A stretch of 64,000 nt of DNA from Orthonyx spaldingii (lineage: Eukaryota > Chordata > Aves > Passeriformes > Orthonychidae): contig VZTJ01005217.1 of the NCBI GenBank assembly GCA_013397795.1, positions 211,757-275,756 of the forward strand, given 5' to 3'. The notes beneath the pieces are model-generated. The model was not told the origin of the DNA, searched no databases, and saw only the letters and a program-made list of their open reading frames with translations. How positions within the stretch are numbered: position 1 is the first letter of the stretch; each line of letters opens with the position of its first letter. Of the stretch, positions 53,183 to 64,000 are shown one piece after another. A program made the translations under genes and the position numbers.

Positions 53183-53232
53183 GTTCCATACTTAAACATT
53201 TATGATTAAGTTCCATACTTAATCATTTATGT
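53183..53232 (+). repeat. 27-bp tandem duplication
   Basis: GTTCCATACTTAAACATTTA at 53183 recurs at 53210 as GTTCCATACTTAATCATTTA, giving a period of 27 bp with one difference in the first 20 bases. It is a local duplication in AT-rich intron sequence. Confidence 0.85.
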
Positions 53233-53378
53233 CAATTGTCCCTGTTCTATTTTTTATTAAGAAATTCGGAGAGAAGTATTTTATAAAACTGAGAATGCAC
53301 TCATGTTTTTAAAAATTATTATTCCCCATTTTGTTATTTAGCTGCTTTTATTCTGTGAAATAGGATAAACTTTAGCAA

Positions 53379-53392
53379 AAAAAAAAAAAAGT
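53379..53392 (+). repeat. A tract
   Basis: Homopolymer A run; a second one of 13 bases lies near 53596-53608. Confidence 0.7.
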
Positions 53393-54282
53393 AACACAAT
53401 CTAAATCTTAGTCTGAATGTGTAGCTGTAGATCTAAAGTGAAAGTAGAAGTCAAATGTATGATTTTTTTTACTACGTTCTACTTTTCCACCATCCAAGTA
53501 AACTTTTTTAAAAATAAAATAAAGTTTCCTTCCATTTTTAAAACCTTTCCAGCAGAAAAACAAAGGAAGGGGTTTTCTCATTTCTTTGTAGTGTAAAAAA
53601 AAAAAAAATCTGAAAAGCAGAGTGAAGGAATGAGCAAGAGAGGACTTTTCAGTTCTCTTAAAAACAGGGACATATTAGTTGGGATGTAAAAAAACCCCAT
53701 GTGGATATCAATTATTTTCTTGAAAATACATAATTTAGAATAAGAATAAACTTTCAACAAAACTAAGGATTTTTCCTAACACTTCCCATTTTACCTGAAG
53801 AAGTTTCCACCACAAGTTTTTTCACTATCTCATTAACTCCCTCCATTTCCTCCTCCTCCCCACATCTCCTTTCAGCCTCTGCCGAAGTCTTCCAGAAGTG
53901 ATATAGCTTATTTTTAATTTTGTTTAGTAGCTTAGCTGCCTCCCACCTGACATGACTCTAAGCTGTTTTTCTTCATTTTACTCAATGTTGTTCGTAATTA
54001 TTTAACCTAATTGATACGATGCCTCCTGTGGGTAGAGCTGGTTGCCATGACACTGCAAGAAATTACTCCATATTTCTCCATTCCTGGAACTTTCTGAAGA
54101 ATTTATGCAGAACATCTTGCCTTCACCAGCTCCCTACCTTCACACACATCCATAAAAAATAATTAATGATCTAATCCTTGCAGGCAGATTTCACTGGAAT
54201 AATAGGGCTAAAATTGAGGGTGGTTTTTTTTTTGTAAAGTCTTGTTCTGCTGATACTGACCAAGATTGCACAGCTTTACACA

Positions 54283-54884
54283 GTCACAGAATTGCTTAGG
54301 TTGGAGAAGACCTTTAAGATCAGCAAGTCCAACTCTTCACCCAGCACTGCCAAGGCCACCACTAAACCACGTCCCCAAGTGCCACATCCACACATATTTT
54401 AAATTCTACCAGGGATGGTGACTCCACCAGTGCCCTGGGCAGCTTGTTCCAGTCCTTGACAATCCCTTACATGAAGAAATTGTTCCTAATATCCAATCTA
54501 AACCTCTCCTGGCACAACTTGATGCCATTTCCTCTTCTCCTATCACTTCTTATCCAGGAGCAGAGTCTGACCCCCACCTGGCTCCACCCTCTTGTCAGGG
54601 AGTTGTAGGGAGTGAGAAGGTCTTCTCTTGAGCCTCCTTTTCTCCAGGTTAAGCACTCCCAACTCTCTCAGCTGCTCCTCATCAGACTTGTGCTCCAAAC
54701 CCTTCCCCAGCTCTGCTACCCATCTCTGGACACACTCCAGCACCTCCATGTCCATCTTGTAGTGAAGGGCCCAGAACAGGACACAGGATTTGAGGTGTGG
54801 CCTCACCAATGCCCAGCACAGGGGGATGGTCACTGCCCTGCTCCTGCTGGCCACACTGTTGCTGGTACAGGCCAGGATGTGAAG
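54283..54884 (-). mobile_element. CR1 LINE, 5'-truncated, minus orientation, about 600 bp
   Basis: Read on the plus strand in reverse order are TTAGGTTGGAGAAGACCTTT, CCAAGGCCACCACTAAACCA, CCCTGGGCAGCTTGTTCCAG, AACCTCTCCTGGCACAACTT, CATGAAGAAATTGTTCCTAA and CTGGTACAGGCCAGGATG. It is the longest CR1 copy in the window and lies in the same orientation as KCNH5. The CR1 match stops at about 54884. The minus-strand open frames of 108-147 codons over it are not intact CR1 reverse transcriptase, whose domain lies further 5'. Confidence 0.92.
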
Positions 54885-57800
54885 GCATACAGGCTGTGCT
54901 TGATGTGACAAACCAAGGGCACCCAGAGGAAGGCAACAAGCAGTGAGGTGGCACAGGCACAGCACCATCAGCATGAGGCAGCTCATGTGGGTATGACTTA
55001 GGGGACAAACTGGGTTACAGCTGAGTGCTTTTGCAAAGCTTCCCCACCACTCACATCAATAAAAAACATGGAGAGAAAAAAAATGCAGTTTACAGTACAC
55101 AGATGCCTAAGGAGATGGAGCCTAACCCTGAAGTTTCAGTCAACCTTCCCGTAATTCCAGCAATGTGATTTAAGACAGTGCATTTCAGAACAGACATGAG
55201 TGGCTGAGATGCTTTTAAAGGCTCTGCAGCTCTCCAGGAGCTTTACAGCTACAGAAAAAGGGCCACATTGAGGGGAGCTCCTGCGAAGAGCAGGCGCACA
55301 GTAAGGAGCTCCAGATGAAGTTGACAATCTACTTAGAAGAGTGGTCCTTGGTAGAAGCTCCCCCAAATTCTGGCAACTGCAACCCCTCCTGCCTGGCGCC
55401 TAAATCACTCCAAACCTCAATCCCAGTCTTTTCCCAACCTCCTCTACCTCGTGACCCAGACCTTTGCAATCAGGACACTCATTTGGAAACCTGAAATGAA
55501 GCCAAAGCACGTTAAGTAGACACCAAGCAGCATTAACAGCTTGATCTCTGCAATCCGTTTTGGCCTGGCTTTGGACAGTGATCACACTGCTGATATTACA
55601 ATACTCTGGGCAATTATGAACAGTTCAGAGGACCACAGTTTGCACCTAAGGCAGTCTGAAATGCACAGCATGGACAACCCTCACAGTGTGTTTGTCCTTG
55701 TGAATGTTTCTAGCAAAACAGAATATTAACTATATTCATTATTTTTACTTACACACATCACTAGAGCTGTGGTTCTGCTCTTCAAAACTATGCACTCAAT
55801 ACTGCAGAAATTACAGAGATCAGGAATAGCCAAGCTTTTCATGGTAAGAAAAAATCCATTTATTTTCATTTATACATTATTAAGAAACTTTGCTAAGCAA
55901 AACCTGCTTTTATTGTTGTTGATGATGATTCATTCACAAGGCTAGGATAAAAAGCTAATGAAAACTTAAGTAAAAAGTCAAATAACAAAACTATATCTGA
56001 AGTCCTTGATGTTATCTCCCTTTCACTCTTCAGAGGCATAAGGCTATTATGAAATTTCATTTTTTAATTATTATTTGGGGTAGATTCACACCAGAATCAA
56101 GAACTGATTTATTTAGCTAATATATTTATTTTCAATTGTGAAAGACATTTCCGAGCGCTGCAACCAAAGCAACAGCAAATTAAAATTCTCAAAAGCTACA
56201 ATTTACTGATTATAATTACTAAGAGCTTGCCCATCTCCCATCTCATTTACACAAAATGGATTTACAGCCCATTTCCAGGTTCAGCCCCTACCAGCAGTCA
56301 GCCAACAGCAAGTATTTCAAAGAACATAGACACAGAGGGACTGGGTGGAGGGTGAGAAATGATCCTTTAGACCCTGCACAGGGCCCACAGATAATTTAAG
56401 CAAGCCTTTGCCTATCCCACACATCTCCTGCCTGGAGCAGACACAGAGTCATTAATTGTTCCATAATTTGACAAGCAAAAGAAATGAATGTCACCCAGAC
56501 TCAGTGTGAAGCACACATGGCAAAGCACGTCCCCTCACGGTCTCCTAATTAACAGGTACCATATCTATATATTTATATTTGCCTTTGCCCTCCTCCCCCC
56601 TCACAAAAATATGCAGAGATTTATATGGCTCAGCCTTTCTTCTTCTCAGGAAGCTTTGATTTTGAGTCCAAACTGGAAAGAAAGAATAATTTTTAGATTT
56701 AAAAACTGTGGGCAGGTGGGGGCGGGTTATGGTGATAGGAATTAAAATTAAATCAGTTTTGCACTACTTTATATTCCACTAGGTAACATGAAACAATAAA
56801 AAACTCAAAGCTAAGGATGCTTAATGACAAAATTGATAGGTCAGTTTGTCCCATATGGAATTTATCAGCCCATAATGGATTGAAGGGGACACAGAGTGCT
56901 AACAAGCTTTTAAAAGATGTTTTGGCAAGATCAGTTAAATGCCTCCTTCTCTGACAAATTAGCTTCTTCTATTGAAATAATATTCTCCCTCAAAGATTTT
57001 AACTGGCTTTAATAATCTGCCAATTTGTTTGCCAGTAAGGGATTTGTGCAATGCTCCAATGGTATTTGCATTCAGGGCATTCAGACTCATAAGGGCCACA
57101 TGGAATATCTTTGTATTGAAACTCATGGGGATGTTCAGGCCAGTTACCACTGTGGCACAATCCAGTACTAAATTACTACAAGCAATCTGAAAGCAAGTGT
57201 TCCTCCAGTATCTTGGTTTTTCTTAATTGCTGGAAGAAGAAAACTCTTTTCTTTTTGATCTCATGATCCTCACACAGGCTGAGACGACATCTGGGAAAGG
57301 CTACTGAACCCATTTTTACCATGACTGATCTTCCACACGATATTTTTCACTTTCCTTCAGAGAAAAATAAAAAATAGAACTTCTCAGTATCAACTACTAA
57401 AAATACACAGCACAGCCTTTCAGAAGCGAGTCTATTTCTCACTATGTTTCACCTACTTTATTTCAAATAGAAACTGAATCATTAAAACTCCTCTTTGTTA
57501 AAATCATGACAGGGGCAGCACACCTGTCCACAGAGAAGCAGTGGCTTTGTCCTCTGCATGGATCTAAAAAATGACTTAATACTGTTCTGTCACTGATGAA
57601 CTGGAGGCTCTATAGGCTCCGTAGGTTGTTCACCAGCTCTTTGTGGTCAGAGAAAAGAACATTACCCAGCACTTTCTTCTCCTAACTAAAAATAATTTTT
57701 AACAGGTTCTAAATTTATGGGCTTTATATTTAAATGACAAAAAGATAAGAAGAATCTGTATTAGGTGTAATGTCTTCTATTTAGAGAAGAGTGACAATAG

Positions 57801-57914
57801 ATGTTCTGGAGGAAAAAAGTTACATAAAACTGGAATCAGAAGAATCAAACTCCAGGGATTGCAGCAGTCCTTCCCTATAAGCTGACAGAACTACTTTCCA
57901 ACAGTCCCTTGCTA

Positions 57915-57943
57915 GGAAGGGAAAGGAAGGGAAGGGAAAAGGG
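57915..57943 (+). repeat. GGGAA-type purine tract
   Basis: A pure purine run with GGG triplets at 57919, 57929, 57934 and 57941. The spacing fits the simple G-quadruplex rule on the plus strand. Confidence 0.7.
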
Positions 57944-60900
57944 TAAAAGATGAGGAATGAGGACTGAGGTTTCACTGAAAATATGCAATAATTTTTCCTG
58001 TTGTTGGTAGTAATGGTTATGGAATCTTTTTACCTTTGTTGCATGAACTTTTCGTGATCTGTTCAAAATCAATACAAAAAAGCTGCTACCTATTTTGAGA
58101 ACCCAAGAAGTGTCTGTATCCTGACTGTTTGACATTATGTGCATTGTTGGAGGTGCTGAATTAACACCACTCTGACAGCAAACCTCCAGACTGACTCCTT
58201 TGCCCCAGGCAGCTCCAGAGATGTATCTGGGAGATGTGTATTGATTTTAGCACCAGCAGAAGTAAAGAGGAAGTGAAAGGGAAAAGGCAAAAGAATTTAG
58301 GCAGTGCTTTGCTTTGCTAGCCAAGCACTATTTTTGACTGAGAAAAGAAATGACAAACTGGGTGATCAAAGATTTTAAGAAGTCAGCTGCACTGGGATGG
58401 CAAACACAGGTGCAGTCTTCTCCTCTCTGCCCGTATCCCCAACAACCACCTGACTGTGGTTATTTTAAGCTGCCTGTTTTCAGCTTTTCTTCTCAAGAAA
58501 CGTACTATGAGCTGCTGCTTTTCCCACAAATAGCAGTAAACATGCAGTGAAAGGCATTTGACAAATAAAAGCCTATTACATATGCAAAAAAAGTATACCT
58601 TTTTAAAGACAAAACAGTCTCTTCATTTCCTCCCTTCTTTATAAGGAGTATAAAATGGCTATAGCATTTTCAGACATTTTCCAATTGCATGTTAATGTAC
58701 TCAACTGTTTTTGCAAATGTTGAAAAAAAGCCTTCAAAAGTAGGAAGCATTTGCACAAAAAATACCATCTTGATAATTTGATTTTTTTCAAGAAGCAGGC
58801 TTTTCTTCAAGTCTTTTAAAATACCAATTTTGGAAGAAGCATTCCATTTAAAAATTTACTTTTTTCTCCTAATGCAATTATATAATTGTATTAAATGCTC
58901 TTAGTCATAGAAATTTTTTTTTAAAAAAAGAAGCTGGGGCAGGGGACTGCAGGCAAAACTGGTCTGTACACACAGCTTGGCTGCGATGCCAGGGTACTTC
59001 AGCATAAACATTCAGGATGCAAAATTTCACTTGGATGAGTGCCTTGCAAAGTGAAAACTGAATCATTGTTAGGGTCTCTGGACAGCATGGAACAGATCCA
59101 GAGGAAAAAAACAGAAACAGAAAACAAAGTTTAAGAAAATTCTGATGCCTGCATCATTGTGTTGCAGTAAGGACTAACCCTGGAATTACTCAGAACCATC
59201 AGCTGCTTCTCTTTTTAATCTAAATATTCCAGAGTCACCTTCAATGCTGCTTTTCTGCAGAGACTGAAAGGCTCGGCAAAGATACAGGAGGGACCAGGCA
59301 GAGAGAGCTGCAATCAGTGGAGGCTGCTGAAAACTCAGAGGGTGTGGGAAAGAGTTCAGAAGGGTGGCCAGGCTTGGTCACAGATGAGTGAGGTCACCTG
59401 GGAGAGAACACCTTGGGGAAGAAACAGGCAGGAACCCAGGGCAGGGTGCAGGAAGAAGGACAAGATAGAAAGGTGACCTGGAACCTCTAGAAGGTGAAAG
59501 ATGAGGGACTGAAATCCCTCAGACCAATGATAGCTTCTCAGGGAGATTTTTCTAGGGAAATAGATGACCAGCTCCCCCTCAGGACACAGGGGAGGGCAGT
59601 GACTGCCATGGGGAACCAGCCTGGCTCCTTTCAAAGAGCAATTTCTGACTCCAGCTGCCTTTGTGGAGCTGGGTCTCAGATGGGCAGAGGATCCTGGTAG
59701 TCACCCTTTCTTTAAGCTTCTGTTCCTGGGATTCCCAACATTTAAATACCCACTGTGTTCACCAAGAAATCCACTAAACCTTGGCAAACTCATTAGGCCA
59801 TTTCCATATTGTCCTGTCCCATGCTCCCATACAGGAAGCAGGAAAAGGGCACCTGCAGAATTTAAAAGGTTTGTAGCTTCTGCCAGTGCTTTGAAGATTT
59901 GTTGTGGTGGGGCATTTTTGTAACCTCTGGTGTTCACCATGCAAAACAAATCCTTGGAGAAGATCCTGGGAATCCAGTTCAGCTGTCCACGTTTACTCAC
60001 CCTTGAAAGTCGGTATTTATTTTTGTCTTCAGATAACACTCCAAAGCTAGTTTCCTTTCACTAATACAGCTCTATTAAATTTCTCTGCTAACTGAAGAAG
60101 CCAAGGCCATAGCTAAGGAATTGGAAAGTGCTCTAATGGAATTACTGCTCTGAGGTGGCTTGAATGTCATAATTTCCTTCTCCAACATAGCAAAATCCTG
60201 ACAATCACATTAAAGACAAAGAGCAAGAATAAATGCTGCTGCCTTTTTCAGGGGAAACATCATTATGGATATTAACACCTTCTGTGTTAACAGTAATACA
60301 GGCATTAAATATAGCAGCTTTAGTGACTGAAATGCCTATAAAGCATCTGCCACAAGACAAAGCCTAAAGAAAACTCTGGGCTGAGAACCACCCTGGAAAA
60401 GTGCAATTAAAAGATCTCCAGCATAACTAACCCATGGCTTTCATCAGACTACAAACACAGTTCCTTTCAATTCCTCTTCATATTTAAGAAATTATCTAAG
60501 CTGCTTTAACATCAGGTTATGCAGCATTTATGGTTTTGTCATCATATCAAAGCTCTCTCTTCCTTTCACTGTAATATCCCTGTACAGTGGTGACACAGTC
60601 TTTGCATTGTCCACCACATCATCTTAGGGAAGAGGTTAAATGATCCCTCAGCTTCACCCAGTGAACAAGCACATGGTTAAAGAGCCAGGCTGACATCAGG
60701 TCTCTTGTCTTTCACACCACCACTGCTTCTGCATTTAATAAATGAAACACACCTAAGGCACACTAAAATGTAGGGAGCACTGACATCCCTGGTTTTGGGG
60801 ACCTTTTCCAAGGTTTTTTTTGCATTACAGCTGTTCCAATGTATCCTCTTTGAAAGTCAATATACTGGCAGGTATTAAGTATTTAAATTGAGTGGATATA

Positions 60901-63900
60901 GAGCTGGCATTTAATTTTTTAAAAAGAGGAGAGAAATAAAAAAGGAGAGGTGGAGTAACAGCAGACAAAACCTTCTTTTTAATTAAACATTGTTATTTAA
61001 ATAATAATGGTAATGATAATTTGCACTGACGAATTTTACCCCAAGTCAGGCAAGCTAGCTTCTAGGAAACAGTCATCAGGATGAAAAGGAAGGAGAGGAT
61101 GTTGAGGAACAATTTTGACAATGCATTTCCTCCTCTTTTTCGTTTGATACTCTTGATGAACATCTTGTCAGCAGTTTTAATACGTAGCTCTAGAGCTGAT
61201 CAAAAGCTGGGATAAGCAAACAGGGAAGTTGTAAAGCAGTAATCTGTGGGTTTTCCAGCAAAGTGAGAGTAAAAAATAAACCAGCATTTGAAAAAATGCC
61301 TTCCTGGTGTCTGTAGGAATAATTGCTTAGCAGTAGTTGAGCATCAAATCCCAAATTTACTCAGATTAGCCTTTTCTCCCTCCATACCCTACAGAAGGTG
61401 GAACACAAACCAAATCATCACAGGGCCCACAAAACAGGTTACTGCAATGCTCTGAGCTCAAGGCTATCCTAAAAACCAGCTCTAAGTCACAGCTGCACAA
61501 GAGCACATCCCTGCAAAGCTGCTCCTGTGGATGCTGGGAGCCAGTACCATTCCCAGCCTCCTGCACTCACTCTGCCCTTGGAAGATCAAGTCTGAATATC
61601 AACTGCACAAGGGTGTCACAGGCCCTCCAAGCCTTACTGTGCTTGCCAGCCACAGGCAAACACAGAGCAACTTCCAAATCAACTTTCCAAATACCACCAT
61701 TATTGCCATAGAGTGACAGACAGAAGGGACAAAAGAAAAAAAAGGGAGTGAGCACTCAAAGTGACAAAATGTAAACAGCAGATGGTTTTACATAACTGAC
61801 AAAAAGGAAAAAGTAAAGGAAAAAAACCCCTTCATTAAATGGGCTAAAATATTGTAGATTAAAGTCTTGTTTTAAAAATTGATGCATCATGGGAAGCTGA
61901 ATAGCTCAAAAGGAGAGAAATTATAGGACGCAAAGGCTTTCATCTCTCCATCCTCAGTCTCTGCTCTGTGCTGGCCAATAAATCTATATTCCTGGCTGGG
62001 TTCAAATACAGGCAAAGCACACTTGAACCCAAACCTTCCTGTTACTCTCTCAGCCTCAACATCCAACTCATTTGCAAATATTCCTAACTCAAATCCTCCC
62101 AGAGGACACCGCTGCAATAATATGATAATCAAGTTTACAGGACTCATCACAGGATGAGTTTAATGTTCATCTAAACCAACAATACCCCTGGTAAGGTAAC
62201 TTGCCACTGCTTGCCTACATTTCCTGCCCTAAATGTCTCACAGTAACTTCTGGGATCAGAAATAGCTGCTTGTTCCTTGGAACATATTTGGGTACGTGCA
62301 TAAAAGCATTTTCTAATTCTCTTCCCACCATGTCAGCCTTTAATCAGAAACAAGGTAAGAAGGCACTGTACCAGATTCAAAGATGTGCTTACACAAAACC
62401 CCACTCAACCTGGAGCCCAGGAGGAGAATTAGCAAAGGGATTAAAACCACGAAATCAAGGAACACAATTTCTGATGGAATTAGGAACATGAGGTAAAGGA
62501 ATAAACTTCTCAAGGAGGAGGAAAGAGTGCCATGAAATCCCCCTCCTGCATGCTCCAAGCAGAGGATGCTGTGGCTGTCTTTTCCTTGTTTCCCCACTGC
62601 ATTGTTCTTCCAAGGCCAATAAAAGAACTGACAGACTAAAAGCTCCAGATAGAACATTTCAATCTGACCACGTTGGTTGTTTTACTTATGGAGATTTTAC
62701 AACTGAAGTGCATTTATTTTATTATAAAACAAAGGTGCACTGTCCTTTCCATGAAGGCATTTCCACTGCAAATAAGCCCCTTGCACTGAACAACCATTCC
62801 AGTTTCACCCCAGGTTTCAACATGAACCCAGGTCACTACTGACACGCCAAAGTCTGGGCCCTTCTTTCTCCATGAGGTCTGGATGAGGAAAACCACACTT
62901 CTCTGCCATTTTCTCCCTTGGACCCTCTCTGCCTGTAGTTTTGCTCATCCTTTGCAGAGGTGAAATCTCAGGGATCTGCACAAAACACACAGAAACGAGC
63001 TCTGCCAACACAGCCACTGCAAGGAAGAGGCAAACTGAATCCTCCTCCTTGGAGAATTTAGCAAGGCTGTTTAGTACTTGTATTTCCTTAAACTCAGAGA
63101 TCTGTCAAGAGTGACTCCTTTTGTTTCTGAAATAGGTTTGATGCACTCTCTACAAAGTGCTTGATTAATGGACAGCTCTCATAGGTGCTGACTACAAAAA
63201 GGTGGGAGCCTGTCCTTTGTGTGGGAAAAGTGTGCATCAGATCTTCCAGTGAAAAATGGGCAAGATTAAAGCCAAGGCAAACACAATGACTGCTACGAAA
63301 TGGGCCCAAAGTGCCTCTTCAATACATGTTTAAAATGTCTCCAATATTCTATACTTAGAGACTTTGACAACATAATTCTGTGAAAAAGCTTATTTATCCT
63401 GCATAAAGAACACAGAGTGCTCACCTCCCAAAGGAAAGAAAAGACTCATGGCTGTTGCTGTGATAAATGTTTCAGACAACAGCAGAATATCTCTCCTCTA
63501 TTAGCACGAGGAAACACAGGGAGCAAACCTCACTGCCAGCCCTCACATCCCAGTCACTTACAGAGTTAGGGTTGGAAAAGAGGAAGAAAAACTCCTGACC
63601 ATAATTAATTTTAACCTTTTCTAATTTCATCATGATTCATGTTCAAAAATATTTTCATTAACTAATCCATACAATACTGAGCTACATACTTAGCCTAATT
63701 AGATTACAGAAATGGTTTTAAATCAGGAAGGTTTAATTAGCAGCAATTATTTCCCATGCTATTTCCACTGCGTGATGGGATGACATGGATTATTTCATAA
63801 TGAAACAAAAAGAGTATTTTTCTTGCAATTCCATATTCTACTGTGATGCACAACATAGGCTTCACTCTCTGCCTATATAAAAAGATGCTACTATTGGCCA

Positions 63901-63972
63901 CAAAAAATAACTCTGAATTGACAGATACTCACTTTCACATCTCAGCATCACAAATACACCCTGACTAAAGCC

Positions 63973-64000
63973 GAGGAGAGGAGAGGAGAGGAGAGGAGAG
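63973..64000 (+). repeat. (GGAGA)n pentanucleotide repeat, cut by the window edge
   Basis: At least five GGAGA units run into the right edge, so the full length is unknown. It is similar in kind to the purine-rich sequence before the AGGAC array at 10.3 kb. Confidence 0.9.

Larger units (their letters stand above)
39332..64000 (-). other. KCNH5: KCNH5 intron upstream of the S6/C-linker exon, 5' part outside the window
   Basis: The S6/C-linker exon needs an upstream exon supplying the first base of a split Ser codon and the pore helix. No EAG pore signature or S4 Arg/Lys ladder is visible on the minus strand up to 64000, so the intron is at least 24.7 kb. It contains a CR1 3' end (43186-43478) followed by a 1.1-kb solo LTR (43645-44750), a minus-oriented CR1 (54283-54884), a TA-rich tract near 48.1 kb, several A or T runs and a GAGAG repeat at the right edge. 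The remainder is AT-rich unique DNA, and I see no independent gene in it. Confidence 0.8.

Noticed and set aside
54543..55008. Minus-strand open frames that might be CR1 protein
   Set aside because: They cover only the CR1 3' end, mostly untranslated and far from the reverse transcriptase domain; the copy is 5'-truncated.
1..64000. CRISPR arrays, bacterial operons, tRNA or rRNA genes
   Set aside because: The direct repeats present are microsatellites or local duplications without spacers, and no tRNA box pair or rRNA core sequence was recognised. The spliced gene, CR1 and LTRs mark vertebrate DNA.

Overview
The window is vertebrate, almost certainly bird, nuclear DNA. It is non-coding apart from three exons of one gene on the minus strand. 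The bird assignment rests on repeated CR1 LINE 3' ends of the avian type and on retroviral LTRs. I recognise the larger LTR as a type common in songbird genomes, so a passerine is likely but not proven. I see no bacterial-type operon, CRISPR array, tRNA or rRNA.

The gene is KCNH5 (EAG2, Kv10.2), a voltage-gated potassium channel. Reading the minus strand from high to low coordinates, it holds: an upstream intron (39332 to the right edge); a 200-nt exon for the end of S6 and the C-linker (39132-39331); an 11.6-kb intron; a 253-nt exon for the rest of the C-linker and the first half of the cyclic-nucleotide-binding homology domain (27247-27499); a 10.6-kb intron; a 197-nt exon completing that domain (16403-16599); and an intron running off the left edge. 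Every junction has GT/AG signals. The phases fit (1 in, 0, 1, 0), so the three exons give one uninterrupted frame of about 216 residues. The upstream exons (N-terminal PAS/eag domain, S1-S5, pore) and the last exon (long cytoplasmic tail and coiled coil) lie outside the window.

The introns carry seven recognisable CR1 pieces or clusters on both strands, a 1.1-kb solo LTR (43645-44750), a short 248-bp solo LTR with imperfect target-site duplications (31149-31396), a probable MIR-type SINE relic (about 1856-1952) and several simple repeats. The most distinctive of these is a 16-bp-unit array of ten perfect copies that starts about 110 bp upstream of a KCNH5 splice acceptor. The rest of the intronic DNA is AT-rich and unique; I can assign no gene to it. 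Open frames of 60-240 codons elsewhere are chance frames or lie in repeats.

I did not find a new biological system. The points most worth checking are the repeat array next to the exon, a CR1 element whose 3' tail appears to have become a pentanucleotide satellite, the short LTR, and several AT-rich CpG-retaining blocks that could be conserved regulatory elements of KCNH5.
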